Positions 23,957 through 35,129 of a stretch of 64,000 bases of DNA are shown one piece after another. This DNA is from Cladopsammia gracilis (lineage: Eukaryota; Cnidaria; Anthozoa; Scleractinia; Dendrophylliidae): NCBI GenBank assembly GCA_022457155.1, contig JAJGOT010000047.1, forward strand, positions 442,001-506,000, read 5' to 3'. The translations under genes were made by a program, and so were the position numbers. Below the pieces are notes generated by a model that saw only the letters and a program-made list of their open reading frames with translations, was not told the DNA's origin and made no database searches. Every line of letters starts with the position of its first letter. The stretch's first letter is position 1.

Positions 23957-24109
23957 GGCCCTGGTTGTTCAAAAGGTTGATAGCACTATCCAGTGCATAG
24001 ATCACTATCCAGTGGATACATGTAAGTCTTAACAAAATCTATTGTGTTATCCACTGGATAGCAATTTATCGGGTGGATATTGCTATCCACCTTTTCAACA
24101 ACCAGGGCC
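23957..24109. mobile_element. MITE, same family as 10144-10290
   Basis: Ends GGCCCTGGTTGTTC / ACAACCAGGGCC with an interior of ggatagt/actatcc words; a close relative of the element at 10144. Confidence 0.75.
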
Positions 24110-24374
24110 AGGTGTATATTGCTATTACAACAGGACTAAAGTCAAGCTTTAAATCATGTATGAAATGCAGCTCTTACACTGTAAGTCTGCGAAAGACATT
24201 TTGAAAGTAATCGAGAAGTACCTTCTTGTGGCACTGTTTTTTTATGCTGTACAACATGGTTCTAAGTGTGGGTATATGAAAATCATATATTTAAACTGTG
24301 GATAAACATGAGTGAAATTTGTGATCCTCGCAGTGTGCTCTCAACTTAAGCAGTTGAAAAAGCAACCTGAAAAA

Positions 24375-24455
24375 ATTTAGGCTTGAACAGGATTCAAACC
24401 CATGACCTTGCGATACGGATGCAATGCTCTGTCCACTGAGCTATCAAGTCCCATG
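24375..24455 (-). repeat. tRNA-like (SINE-type) sequence
   Basis: The minus strand has GATAGCTCAGTGGACAGAGC and GGTCATGGGTTTGAATCCTG, A- and B-box-like, with a 3' tail resembling that of the 19440 copy. The pseudo-acceptor pairs imperfectly. Confidence 0.45.
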
Positions 24456-24589
24456 GATAGATGGTCAATTGCGAGTTAAGTTTTGAGTCCACTGGGATAA
24501 ATGTAAAATCCTAAAGTATGACCATTCAAATCAAAGCTATTGAGCATTTCTTTCTTTTGGTTCTTTTAGTTCAGTTCAGTACACTTCAA

Positions 24590-25004
24590 CAGTGCTGGAA
24601 ATAATTTTTCCTGCTTAGAAGGACATGTGTCCTTTCAAACCTCACTTTTGATCAGACATCTGCCATTTTGGATTTTTCCTGAGACACAATCGGTAAGCAT
24701 ACACTACGTGCTATAAGAAGTTTTGCAATGCATAGTTGGGTGATTTCAAATGACACGGTCTTCTCTGAATTTTCTCAAATCAAGAGAGCCGGTTTACAGC
24801 AAAATAAATCGTACAAACAGCATAAATTCTTAATGTAATGTTTTTGGCATCAAATGCGATGAGTTAACAAGACATTCAAGGCCAAAGCTAAGTAAGTTTT
24901 GTGCTTGGTCATTATGTCCGAGTATAATTTAAAATTACTGTAGTTGGACATTTTCGGATTTTCATCCGACAATGTCCGATGACCAACCGTTATTTCCAGC
25001 ACTG
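24590..25004. mobile_element. hAT-like MITE, TIR CAGTGCTGGAAATAA
   Basis: The perfect 15-bp terminal inverted repeats CAGTGCTGGAAATAA / TTATTTCCAGCACTG are flanked on both sides by CTTCAA (24584-24589 and 25005-25010). The end sequence style is that of hAT transposons. The 415-bp interior has no transposase. Confidence 0.75.
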
Positions 25005-25367
25005 CTTCAAAGACTCCTATGAGCCAATTTGTTGAATATGAAATACTCTAAACAAAAGATTCTTCACCCAAAAATTCATGGTACATGTATATAGAAGTAT
25101 GCATTTGAGGAACAGATCCATATAACAGTTGACATTTAGCGAATCACTGCAGTAAATGGATTTAATGACAAAAATCACCACAGATTTTCAGAGCCAAATG
25201 TTTTGGGTCGAAATTTTAGAAATAAAGATCGTACATGTAAATTAAGACTTTTGATAAAGGTTGCCAACTTCATCAAATTTCCATTGAAAAATAAATGAAA
25301 GGAAAACAACAAAAAAAGTTGTTTTAAAGGCGCTATCCCAGAATAAATTGATTAGTAACTGATATTG

Positions 25368-25558
25368 TGTAGTTCCAGAAAAAATCCATACCCACTCCAT
25401 GGAAGGTCATTGGAAATTCCTAGGGGGAGGGGGGTCTTAAAAGCCAACATTTTAGAAGAAAAGTATGAAGCTAAACTGGAATTCATGGGGGGACGGGGGG
25501 TGTTAAACAAAAAACCTTCCGTGGGGGGAGTATGGATATCTTTTGGAACTGCACATTG
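25368..25558. mobile_element. G-rich MITE with TIR gtgtagttccagaaaa
   Basis: gtgtagttccagaaaaaatc / gatatcttttggaactgcac form imperfect inverted ends around G-rich arms (ccatgga... and gggggag motifs). Frames on both strands are open by chance because the element is palindromic. Confidence 0.55.
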
Positions 25559-25599
25559 AGGTCCAATGTACACTATACATTAATGTAATGAACTGTCTT

Positions 25600-25675
25600 G
25601 GTTATTCAGTAAGGCAGGGGAATCATTACAATGTAATTCATAACCCAGTGCAATTCATCATAATAGCCAAGAAAC
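25600..25675. repeat. ~70-bp FCF1-intron repeat, copy 1 of 4
   Basis: The unit runs from ggcaattcagt... through gggaatcat...tcataacccagtgcaa to atcatcataattgcca, with complementary ends (TGGCAATT/AATTGCCA). Other copies are at 26775-26838, 27430-27505 and 28635-28702, all in FCF1 introns or 3' flank. Confidence 0.75.
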
Positions 25676-25809
25676 CATTAATTTTACCGCCTTCAAAACA
25701 TAATTTTAATCAAGCTACTTGTACACTTACACAAGATAAAATAAATGAGACACAGGACACAAACAAGAACAATGTAGCATCTAAAAATATAAATACATGT
25801 GTATATTAC

Positions 25810-28800
25810 CTCCGTATGCATCAGGCATTCTTTCAATTGTGTACCTAATAATGGAACGAAAGTATGTTGATAAAAAGAATATACAGTGTACATCATAACA
25901 TGTGCAAATGTCCAGTAATACATGTACATCATGTACCTTCTATAGTGTACATGTACATGTAGTGTACTTGACATTAATATTTTGTAGGCCGTTTACACAG
26001 GGCCTGTAAATACAATTTTTGTCCTGTGCAAGATGCATTTTCAAGTTGTGCACGTAAACTACACGAAGCAGAGATTACAGTGTGATTTGGGCATGATATA
26101 GACTATGATCAGTCCCTCTTTCCCAGCTTAGTCCCTCTAGACGAGAAAAGAAAAAAACATTGGCGAGTGGAAAATGGCCATGCGAAAACTGGAGGTGAGA
26201 CGGGCATGCCAATGTTTTTTGTTTTGTTTCTTGCTCAATGGACTAAGCTAAGTTGTTTTGAGCATGTTTGAAACTTGATGCAAGTTTCTGGCAATTTTTC
26301 AGAAAAATACATGTAACAAAAATTATGTTTTGGGGGGGGGGGGGGGCAGACCCCATGGAGAGTTTTACATACTTTGGTAGCATGACAGCAGCAGAAATAT
26401 TTTGTAGAGAACATTAATTTTTTAAAAAAATGTGTGAACCTGCTGGTTATTATTTGTGATTTATGGCCCCTCGCTCTGTTGCAAAACAGCTGCTTAAAAT
26501 GATACCATGTTTCATAGAAAATACCCAACAATGTGTTTTCAATCAGGTATATATTATACAGAATGTACATGTACAGCTGTACCTGTGTTGTGAGATGTAC
26601 ATGATGGGGACTCCTGGAACTTTGCGGATTCTTCTTTTCAAATCTCTGTCACATGTCGCTACAATATAGCACTTATGCTGTGGAAAACAACCACCAGAGT
26701 TCACACCTCATATTTTCTACTGGGTCAGGGGAATGATTCTTTGAGTGTACAAGTCACATACTTTTATTTGCAAGGCAATTCAGTGATGCAGGGGAATCAT
26801 TAACTCATAACCCAGTGCAAATCATCATAATTGCCATACTTTATATAATCAAGTGAGCATGCAATTTGGTGCTATTACTTGTCATGATGAATGTGTGGAA
26901 GAAAATTAATTTTGCAGAAATATTTTGCTTATATATGTTGTGGTGCAATTTTGTCCTTGGTACAAATTCTATTTTCCTTTGTTTAAAACTCATTATCATA
27001 CATTTCCATACCCCAAAACAAAGGAAAATACAATTTGCACCAAGGACAAAATTGCACCACAACATAATTATACAACATGTCCTAAACTGCAAAATTTATG
27101 CATCACAAATAACAATAACGAGTATATATTTATCGCTTATATTGTGTATTAAGTTGCATTAATACAATGCAATATATTGCACATTAATAGTTGCATTAAT
27201 ACACCTTTACCTGCTGTATTCTGTGCACTATGCAGTCATCAGCATAAGTTCCTTTGTGCATACAGGGAAGACGATCAAAACGTGGATCTTTAGCCATCCT
27301 GGTGAAAACAAAAACAACAACAACAACAAAAAGTTGGTTTAAAGCTGCTTTAAAATGTTGACATAATTTTAATTTATGGTAATGGCAAATCATTAAATTT
27401 TACCAATAAAAAATATAACATCAATTATAATGCATTGTGTGGCAATTCAGTAGGGCAAGGGAATCACTGACTCATAACCCAGTGCAAATCATCATTATTG
27501 CCATTAATAAAACTTATCCATTGGAACTTTTTCCATGCAAATGCAACAAACTTGTTAATGTGCCTTTCAATAACATGCGGAATTTGAAATTCAAATTTCC
27601 AGCAACAGTTGCGTTTTACACTGCCGTCAATCATCTTAGCTTACCTCTCAGGAAACAGATCTTCACTTCAGTGAGTTCAAAAGGTCACATCCGTGCATTA
27701 TGATTGATAGATTTCGATCCATTTTGTTTGTTTCTTTTTTACATGGTCCATTGGCTTTCATATTAATTGATTGACGGCAGGGAATAACGCAACCGTTGGT
27801 GGAGATTTGAATTTCAAATTCCGCATGTTATTGAAAGGTGCAGTAACTCCAAGTAATTATATGGCTGGCTCTGGAGCGGGAAAGATAAAGCAAATCCTGT
27901 GCTCTGATTGGCTATCTGAGTATGCAAGATGGAGCTACCTTACCCGCTCAGGATTGCCCACTGTGTTTCCGTGAGAAAAAAATGATTTTGGTCAAGGTGG
28001 TTGGATGACAGAATTTTCTGGCTGTTGTTGACAGGCTGCCATTATAGGGAGGTTTTCTATTACAGAATTTGAGTAAATAAATAAAAAAATAGGGATAAGA
28101 AAACATGGCCGTTGTTGAGAGGTGTCTGTCATAGGGGGATAGCCTTTAGTAGAGGTTTGACTGTATATAGTGTAATGATGTACACTGTACATATGTTCCA
28201 GTACCTGAGTGCCACTCTGTACTTTGATCCAAGTTTTTCTAATTCAGCCATTACACAGTCAGTAATGCATGGAACACCTGGTAAAAGAGTAGAATTGATG
28301 CAACATAAGGTAATCACTGACCAACTACATTACACAATGTAATTCAGAAGAATTTTACCATACAATGTCAATGGAACACAGCAGTTTGATGGAGGTAAAA
28401 AAATGTAGAGTATTCAAGTGCAAAAAACCCTCTTTTTTTTCCTTCATTGTATGTTAAGTACATATTATTTGTAAACTTTGGAGTACTTTAGGAAGTTACA
28501 TGTAAATGTATGTAACCATCAATTCACCAAAAATAAAAATAATGTACTCAATTATTTGAAGGTACATCTAGTAGCACTAATGAAATTGCACATTGTAACA
28601 TACAGTTACCTGTAAACTTCCATGACATATAAGCAAGGCAATTCAGTGATGCAAGGGAATCATTGAATGACTCATAACCCAGTGCAAATCATCATAATTG
28701 CAAAATTACATATCATCAAACAGGGGCGGATCCAGGAATTTCTGAAAGGGGGGGGGGGGGGAGGGTGCATGTCCCCCAGAATTTTTTTCCGATTTTAAAA

Positions 28801-31031
28801 TGCCATTTACGGCATTCCTGAGAGTCAAAAAGCATTTGTTAAGTCAAAAACTTGACAATCAGTTAATTGGTGGAAGTGAAACAACTACGTATAAAACAAT
28901 TTGATTCTATTATTTTTATGAACCACACTGGAGACACAGGTCTGATAGGGGGGTCCACCCCCCCCCCCCCCTGGATCCGCCACTGTCAAAACAAAATAAC
29001 CAGTGACAAAACCACTGCAAATCTACATGTATTGCTACATACTTCTTAGTTAACTTACATTTTGCATATAAGCAGTCCATCATAGACTTGACAATATCCA
29101 GCTTATTCTTAATGGAGAAGTTGATAAAATTGGTATCAACCAGAACATAGTATGGCGGTCCAAGTTGAGTGTTATATTGCAAGAATAATGCAGATGATGC
29201 TTGTTCTCTTTATGAAAGGATAAAATGAAAACACGTAAGTTAGAACTACACAACATGTCTCCATAAATGACGCTGGGAATGAAAGCTGTAGAATACCCAG
29301 CCACTTATTTGCATCTCCTTGAAAAAGAATGGATCCTTTTGTTTCCATATGCTTCGTTCCATAAAACATTTAGGGATATGTAAATAAGTGGCCAGGTATT
29401 GTAAAACCAGCGCTTGACCTTAACTTTTTGGTTTACTAGTCCTTGGGCTAGTGGGGTCTGAAATTCACTAGCCAACAGGCATCATCTGCTCAAATTTTAC
29501 TAGCCCAAACCCATTTTTTACTAGTCCTGGACTAGTGGACTACCGCTAAGGTCGAGCACTGACCACTCCAGTATGTTTTCAAGCCCTGGCTATTTTGACA
29601 GACAAACAGAACATTGACAACACCAGAAACTGATTTACCCTGGCTACTTTCTTTATCTTCCCACATGCACGAAAACATGAGAATTTTATATCAACCAAGA
29701 AACTGTCCCTTTAAGAAAATAATTTGTCCAAAGTTGAAGATGTTGAGAACTACATGTAGGTATTTCAACTTTCAATTCTACATTGCAGAAGAAGCTGGAA
29801 GGAATTTTTCCCTTCATCATACTGTTGTCTAGCATATTATTTTGGTAATCCATAGCAAACAATTTGAGGTGTCATATAGACATATTTTCTTACATACCTC
29901 ATGGAATGGGCCATTCCAAGACAAGACATGACAGTTATTATCATAATTATTGGCAAGTACAATTTCTTGGCATGCAGTTATCCAAATGGACACTAGTCAA
30001 GGCGTGCCAAATTAATTCTTTTACAAATCAGATATTACAGATAATAAGTAAAAGGCAAAGAAAAGAAAAGAACAAATATGTGTAATAAATTCAAAGCAAG
30101 AAAATCTGTTTAATGCAACCTGTGAAAGAAGCTAAGGTTTAGGATTTTGCAATTTTATTTATTTTAATATCTGTCCCCCCCCCCCCCCCCCCTCCGCCAT
30201 TGAGGAACAATTATGAATTTTACCTCTTAGTAAAAAAAAAAAGATCTAAGTGCTGACACATTTCCCCCTTCTCTGTAGGGAAGATGTTTTTGATTGATAA
30301 AAGGTACCGATATAGCTACCCCTTCAGAAATGACATTTGAACTGCCCCTCCTCCCCCTAGGATTTCCCCGTCCCTCAACAGGTTGGGGGGGGGGGGGGGG
30401 GTGCGGACATTAAATGGAATAGCCCAATGTCTGGTGTCTTCATACACGTGTATTTGTTCCAGCCCCCCTGGACAACTGTATTACTTTAAAACAATACCTT
30501 AACTTTTACCGTGAATGATTTTCGGAAATGAAAGCAGAGTACCAAACTATAAACTGGAATTCTCTTATAACCTGTGAATTCCCACCATGTTTGTCCGAAA
30601 TGCCCAAAACGGTTAACAGCAAAAATTACATAATTCTTAAGCTTAATTACACGTGTCGAACTTCTCCTTTCTCTTTTTTCTTCTTTTTCTCTTTTTCCTT
30701 TTCTTGGTTTTTCTGTCTAAAATAGAACAAACATGAGATGCAAACATTAAAAATGTTTTTTAAACCAACAAACACAATATTACCTCCGAGTAAATCTTAC
30801 TAAAGACATGGCAATTTGCAAGAATCACAAGAAAAAAGAACTAAACGCAGTCGATCGTCGACAGACTTACATTCTCATATCCTTTGGAGAGATAATTCGC
30901 TTCACAGCGGCAAACTTTCTCGTCTTTTTCGCCTTACCCTAAGTAATCGAAATATTAGTTAGCAAGGAAACTCTGAAACAACCCAAATTGAATGGAGTAA
31001 AGCTCTAAATACGATGGATTTTACATACCAT
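25810..31031 (-). CDS. FCF1: FCF1/UTP24 PIN-domain rRNA-processing nuclease
   Basis: Eight minus-strand exons join in phase: 31031-31029 (just the ATG), 30938-30871, 30716-30651, 29207-29059, 28277-28205, 27298-27211, 26677-26583 and 25844-25810. They give 192 codons plus one base; the family is about 198 aa. The sequence is unmistakable: [14 protein letters not shown], a Lys/Glu-rich stretch, [20 protein letters not shown] (first PIN acidic residue in VDTN), [40 protein letters not shown] (YADD acidic site), [20 protein letters not shown] and [14 protein letters not shown]1 cleaves pre-rRNA at the 5' end of 18S (sites A1/A2) in the nucleolar small-subunit processome. Human FCF1 ends in ...APRF; a last exon with those few codons is expected below 25810, entered after one base, and I could not find it. 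A frame running through the donor would end after about ten extra residues. Confidence 0.93.
26130..26350. repeat. Low-complexity stretch with 20-nt poly-G
   Basis: It contains an imperfect hairpin (aaaaaacattggc.../gccaatgttttt) and a run of about 20 G at 26328-26347, in an FCF1 intron. Confidence 0.6.
26775..26838. repeat. ~70-bp FCF1-intron repeat, copy 2 of 4
   Basis: Same unit as at 25600 (ggcaattcagtgatgcaggg ... ataattgcca). Confidence 0.8.
26934..27066. mobile_element. 133-bp foldback element in FCF1 intron
   Basis: Arms tatgttgtggtgcaattttg and inverse, continuing through tccttggt / accaagga and ttttcctttgtt / inverse, with a loop of about 25 bases. Confidence 0.75.
27430..27505. 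repeat. ~70-bp FCF1-intron repeat, copy 3 of 4
   Basis: Same unit (ggcaattcagtagggcaagg ... attattgcca). Confidence 0.8.
28635..28702. repeat. ~70-bp FCF1-intron repeat, copy 4 of 4
   Basis: Same unit (ggcaattcagtgatgcaagg ... ataattgca). Confidence 0.8.
28721..28985. mobile_element. hAT-like MITE, TIR CAGKGGCGGATCCAG
   Basis: Left CAGGGGCGGATCCAG and right CTGGATCCGCCACTG are the classic end of many hAT elements. TCAAA stands on both flanks. Poly-G/poly-C runs lie just inside each end. No transposase. Confidence 0.7.
29408..29561. mobile_element. hAT-like MITE, TIR CAGYGCTYGACCTTA
   Basis: Left CAGCGCTTGACCTTA and right TAAGGTCGAGCACTG are inverted with two mismatches. The interior is rich in actagtcc/ggactagt words that pair. 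Located in the intron between FCF1 exons 3 and 4. Confidence 0.65.
30161..30428. mobile_element. G/C-run MITE (same family as 45279-45540)
   Basis: The right end gtgcggacattaaatggaat followed by agcccaat matches the inverted end of the 45279 element. The left end is a degraded version followed by poly-C. The interior has tcccccctaggatttccc-like words. Confidence 0.6.
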
Positions 31032-31272
31032 GTTGTGCAAACTCTTTACAAAATGGCGACTGACGCGTCGAATCAGGGCCGAGACGTAATGGGTCTAATA
31101 GATATCACCGCTGACCAAAAGCAAGTACCGCCTGGCAGATTTTCGGTTTTTTCCTCGTCAGCGAAACAGACAAATGAGTCACAAATGAGTATATTTCACA
31201 ATCAGTGGTAATGTTTGGGCATAAATACGGAGAATTGCATCGATAGGCATTGCATTTTGTTCTTTAATCGGT
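31032..31272. promoter_or_regulatory. Probable bidirectional promoter between FCF1 and the PARG-like gene
   Basis: The two start codons face away from each other with 241 bases between them and no TATA box. A small plus-strand frame (ATG at 31053, good context AAAATGG, 52 codons, stop before 31212) lies inside and could be an upstream ORF of the PARG-like transcript. Shared regulation is inferred only from geometry. Confidence 0.5.
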
Positions 31273-32791
31273 ATGGCTTCAGCTAGAGGTGGTAGTTATT
31301 CCTGGAAGCTATCTCAAACGATTTTTGACCACAAGAAATGGCTCACGGAGTTCAGATCTTCGAAAAATTTTAAACAACTTAGAGTAGACATTATGCAGCA
31401 AACCCTGGAGGCTTGTAAAAACTTCAAGTACACACTGGAAGATGGTACTGAGATCACTTTTTCAGATCACGAAAGTGTTTCAAAAGATGCCAGGAAAACA
31501 GTCCTTCACACGGAAGAATCGCCCCTAGAAAGAGAAAAGCTAGAAAAGTTTAAAACTAAAATAGTTGTGATAAATACCGACTGTCTTGAGGAAGCAATTC
31601 GGTTAAAGAAGGAGGGTTTCAATCCAGCTGTCTTAAACATGGCTTCATCACGAAGACCAGGTCAGTCTCGTGTAAAGAAAATCAACCACTCCACGCGACA
31701 CAGGGAATCCATTGGGCGAAATAGGCTGATTCTCAGGTCGTTCAGAGGTCATCTGCTATCTTGAGAGAGTGGACAAATCTCAAACCGTCTAAGAACAAAG
31801 CATTGGACTTCTGAGGGGGATGGAAGAGAGCGGGGGGAGGGGAGCAGTTGTTGGGTGATCATGATCTAGGCTGCGCTCAATTTTTTTCCCTTTAGATGTG
31901 TAGCTGCAGGAATATTTTTTGCTGAAAGACAAGCAAAGCCTGAAGTCGTACTTTTGCAGTTTCAGGATATTAATCTTTTCTCCGAATAACCCAACCTCTC
32001 CCTTTTAAATTAAATCCAATGGTTTGCCCATAAGAATCAGGAGCTGAATGAAGCAAGTACTGTACAAGAGCTTTTTCACTTCACTCAGCGGTTTTTCTTC
32101 TAATGCCCCAATGAGTTCTGTTCCTGGAACAGACTTCAGGGACAAAGATTCAGTTGAATTTCAGTTCCATGCAAATTCAATGGTGGACTTTAAATTTGTT
32201 AGTTTAATTTTTAATTTTGTTAGTTTAATTTGTTTTATTTCACCAGGAGGAGGGTATCTGTCAGGAGCTGGAGCACAAGAAGAGAACTTGTTCCGCCGAA
32301 CAAATTATGTGCAACATTTAGCTGACCCTGACAAAGAGTTTGACCCTAAAAGAAAATGGTCATACAGACTTCCAGAATTCTCATGCGTCTACTCAACAAA
32401 TGTGTTCATCATACGAGCAGCGGAAGCGGAAGGATATGCATTTTTACAGGACCCAGTCCCCATGTCATTTCTTGCTTTGTCTGCTTACTGCAGTCCACCT
32501 CTTACAAAGGACAAACAAAAGCTTATCCCACAAATGGCAGAGAAAACAAAAGAAAAGATCCGGTGTTTGTTGACTGCAGGGATATACCATGGTCATGACT
32601 CTCTGGTTTTGTCAGCACTTGGTTGTGGGGCTTTCAGAAACCCACCACGTCATATGGCTGAGCTCTTCAAGGAAGTGTTTGCAGAGGAAGAATTTGTGAA
32701 TAGATACAAGCATATTTCGTTTGCCATCATTGATGATCATAATGCCAGGAGAGAGGGAAATTACAAACCCTTTTCGGAGGTTTTTATGTAA
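31273..32791 (+). CDS. Microbial-type poly(ADP-ribose) glycohydrolase-like (DUF2263/TIGR02452) protein
   Basis: Two exons, 31273-31660 and 32247-32791, join exactly (CCAG/GTCAGT donor; TTTCACCAG acceptor) into 310 residues. The junction rebuilds the signature GGGYLSGAGAQEE (residues ~130-142), the PARG-type GGG...QEE motif in which the tandem glutamates act on the ADP-ribose linkage. Upstream is VVINTDCLEEAIRL and FNPAVLNMAS, a macro-type fold start. Downstream are VYSTNVFIIR, LSALGCGAFRNPP and ISFAIIDDHNA, all typical of the bacterial-type PARG catalytic family found in bacteria, fungi, protists and some animals. The predicted role is removal of poly(ADP-ribose) or related ADP-ribose chains. 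An in-frame stop precedes the ATG at 31273. The intron itself is partly open and must be excluded. Confidence 0.88.
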
Positions 32792-33480
32792 TTGTTATAA
32801 TAGCATTAATTTTGTCATAATGGCACTCTCGAAGAAAGTTATATTTACATAACTGTACATTAAGTAAAGCTACATGTGGCCGCAAGGTGGTTTCTGTACA
32901 TAGCATCAAGCAGATAGGAGTATAACTACTCCTCCCAGATGGTTTTATTCCATCACAGTGACATTTTTGCTTTTTGTTTTGCAAGTTTTGCTAAAAACTT
33001 AATCAACAACATGTACACGTGAGTCAAGCAAAGCATCACTGATTTCACTCGGATTTCCTTTGTTGTCTGTTTGAACTGTAACAAAAGAAATCAATCAAGC
33101 ATAGATCAGTTTTAATTGTGTTAGTTGCTCATTTTTTTAAAGAAAAGTAATAGGGTATACTGTAGTCATTTCATATTAATTTAAGCCAAAACACTCATTA
33201 CCTAATTGAGTTTCTTACAATACATTAATATATTAACTGGTCTATGTGCCAAAATTGGCTTGATTTGCATTAGAGCAATTTGGATTTCAAGATCCAATCA
33301 TCACTTACGATAGGCTCACATAAAGGCATTTGACTTAATTACCAAACCTTGACAGACACTACATGTAAATGTTATTGACAATCTGAAAAAGTTTCGTGTT
33401 GCCTCAAGTCTTGTTTTCTTACAAATGAATGGGGTTAGTTTCTAGAGAAACTGTGGTGCTGCGTCGGTGGGGGTGAAGCA

Positions 33481-33786
33481 CAAGAATTTGGTTTTATCGA
33501 CAAGGTAACTTAGAACAAACTTAGAACAAAAAATCATCTTTCGAATCGGCACTCTCAAACCCCACGGAATTAACGAACGCTTTTCATTCAACTAATTTAC
33601 ATTTGTTTTTCACGTCACAAAATTTCCACCAATGGCGGAGCTCCTCCTACTATATAAAACCACACACTACCCACAATCCCTTGATTCGCTCCGACGAAGG
33701 GCTAGCGCTCGAAACGTCAGCTTTCTCGAATCTTTTTACGGTGGCTAATTTACCTTATCGACTCAGTCGATAAAACCAAATTCTTG
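33481..33786. mobile_element. Foldback element with hammerhead-like core
   Basis: Ends CAAGAATTTGGTTTTATCGA / inverse, followed by aaggtaa / ttacctt. Inside, 33684-33732 carries a sequence resembling a type I hammerhead ribozyme: CCGACGA, a small stem-loop, then GAAAC and GTC, enclosed by GCT/AGC and GATTCG/CGAATC pairs. This suggests a retrozyme or Penelope-related sequence, but the core has C where the consensus CUGANGA has U. Confidence 0.5.
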
Positions 33787-33972
33787 TTTTCTTAGCCTGC
33801 ACAACAGATGTGTGGGTACCATTCAGACTACATGTACATGTACATGTAAGCTGAGTGCAAAGTATGAGGCATGCCTCACAGCTCACCATGTACTACATGT
33901 ATGTTGATTTTTATACAAAATTATGTTTTCTATGATATTTTATCTGTGAAATTATAGCAGACTTGACATGGG

Positions 33973-34164
33973 CATAGACCTCTTTCATAATGGCAGCCGA
34001 TTTATGTATTCTTTTATAATGTATGTTAATCAATGAGCCTTATTGGCCTCGTTAGCATGTGCAAAATTCAAAAGAATTTTTACTCTAAAATGAGGCCAGT
34101 GAGGCTAATTAGCATACAAATAAAAGAATAAATAAATCGGCCGCCATTATGAAAGAGGTCTATG
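33973..34164. mobile_element. Foldback MITE
   Basis: CATAGACCTCTTTCATAATG at the left and its inverse at the right, continuing with gccgatttat / ataaatcggc. Confidence 0.7.
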
Positions 34165-34673
34165 GCTTTAATAGAGTCAGCCTTGATATACATGTCAGTA
34201 ATGCAAACAGCAATGATCATGTCATGATTCAATATTTGTTCTCTTTTTATTAATCATACATCGTATGTTTCTACTAATGTCTACAGCTGTATCTATTGTT
34301 GGGCCAATAAAATAAAAACTGTATTTATTATTATAAATCAACAATCAATATTTCTCTATTTCAAGTATGTACTTCTCTGTTTTGCTATACATGTAATTAA
34401 ATAAAAGAATCTACAAAAATAAATCACTAATAATAAAAAAACTAGCTAAAAGTTATCTTTAAACAGACTGTACCAGATAATATAATTATTTAACACCACT
34501 TCTCCAGTACACCATGCACACCTGAAGTGAGCGAGTTGTCATATTTTTAACTTTTCTGATTTGTGTAGTATTATTGTCAGTCTTTTGTTTAGTTTAGTTA
34601 GATTTTAATTTGCAGGACCTGCATTGATAGCAGTTTTTCTAAACTGACGCAGTCATCCTGGATAAATATGTTC

Positions 34674-34675
<2 letters not shown>

Positions 34676-34717
<42 letters not shown>

Positions 34718-34718
34718 G
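34676..34718 (+). repeat. (ATT)n microsatellite
   Basis: About 13 uninterrupted att/tta trimers. Confidence 0.95.
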
Positions 34719-35129
34719 TGGCTAAAATACAGTTTTGGTACCATTCAGGATGTTCAATTCCAAACTACCCACAGTTATATTTGTGAAGCATCGATAAGAT
34801 TAGTGTCTTTCCAAATATTTTAATTTGTCAGGTCACGTGACCGATGTTAACTGATCCCTCTCTCTGGAACACGCAATGATCATAGCTACACTACTAAAGC
34901 ACTGTGTTATTTTTTTTATGTCACTGTGTTCTAAATGTTGCACAGGGAGAAATTTAAGATGCAATAAGTGACTTGATAGCCAATTTTAATAATAATAACT
35001 GTCAATTAAATACCAGTAAATGCAAATGTTGGGCCACACTTAGCAAAATGAGATTCGGTCACTTAAATGTGGGTGAGTGGGTTTCCTCTCAATTCCATCT
35101 TTTAATCGCAACCACCCATCCAGCTACAC

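Noticed and set aside
31661..32246. Open frame continuing through the PARG-like intron on both sides
   Set aside because: The GT-AG join rebuilds the GGG...QEE motif exactly; read-through frames lose it.
32999..33075. Possible terminal minus-strand exon (acceptor at 33076, QTDNKGNPSEISDALLDSR then stop)
   Set aside because: It reads open in more than one frame, its entry phase does not fit the donor of any exon I found, and it lies in the 3' flank of the PARG-like gene.
33015..34900. Convergent gene between the PARG-like gene and the unrecognised gene
   Set aside because: Only foldbacks, an ATT microsatellite and AT-rich sequence are seen.
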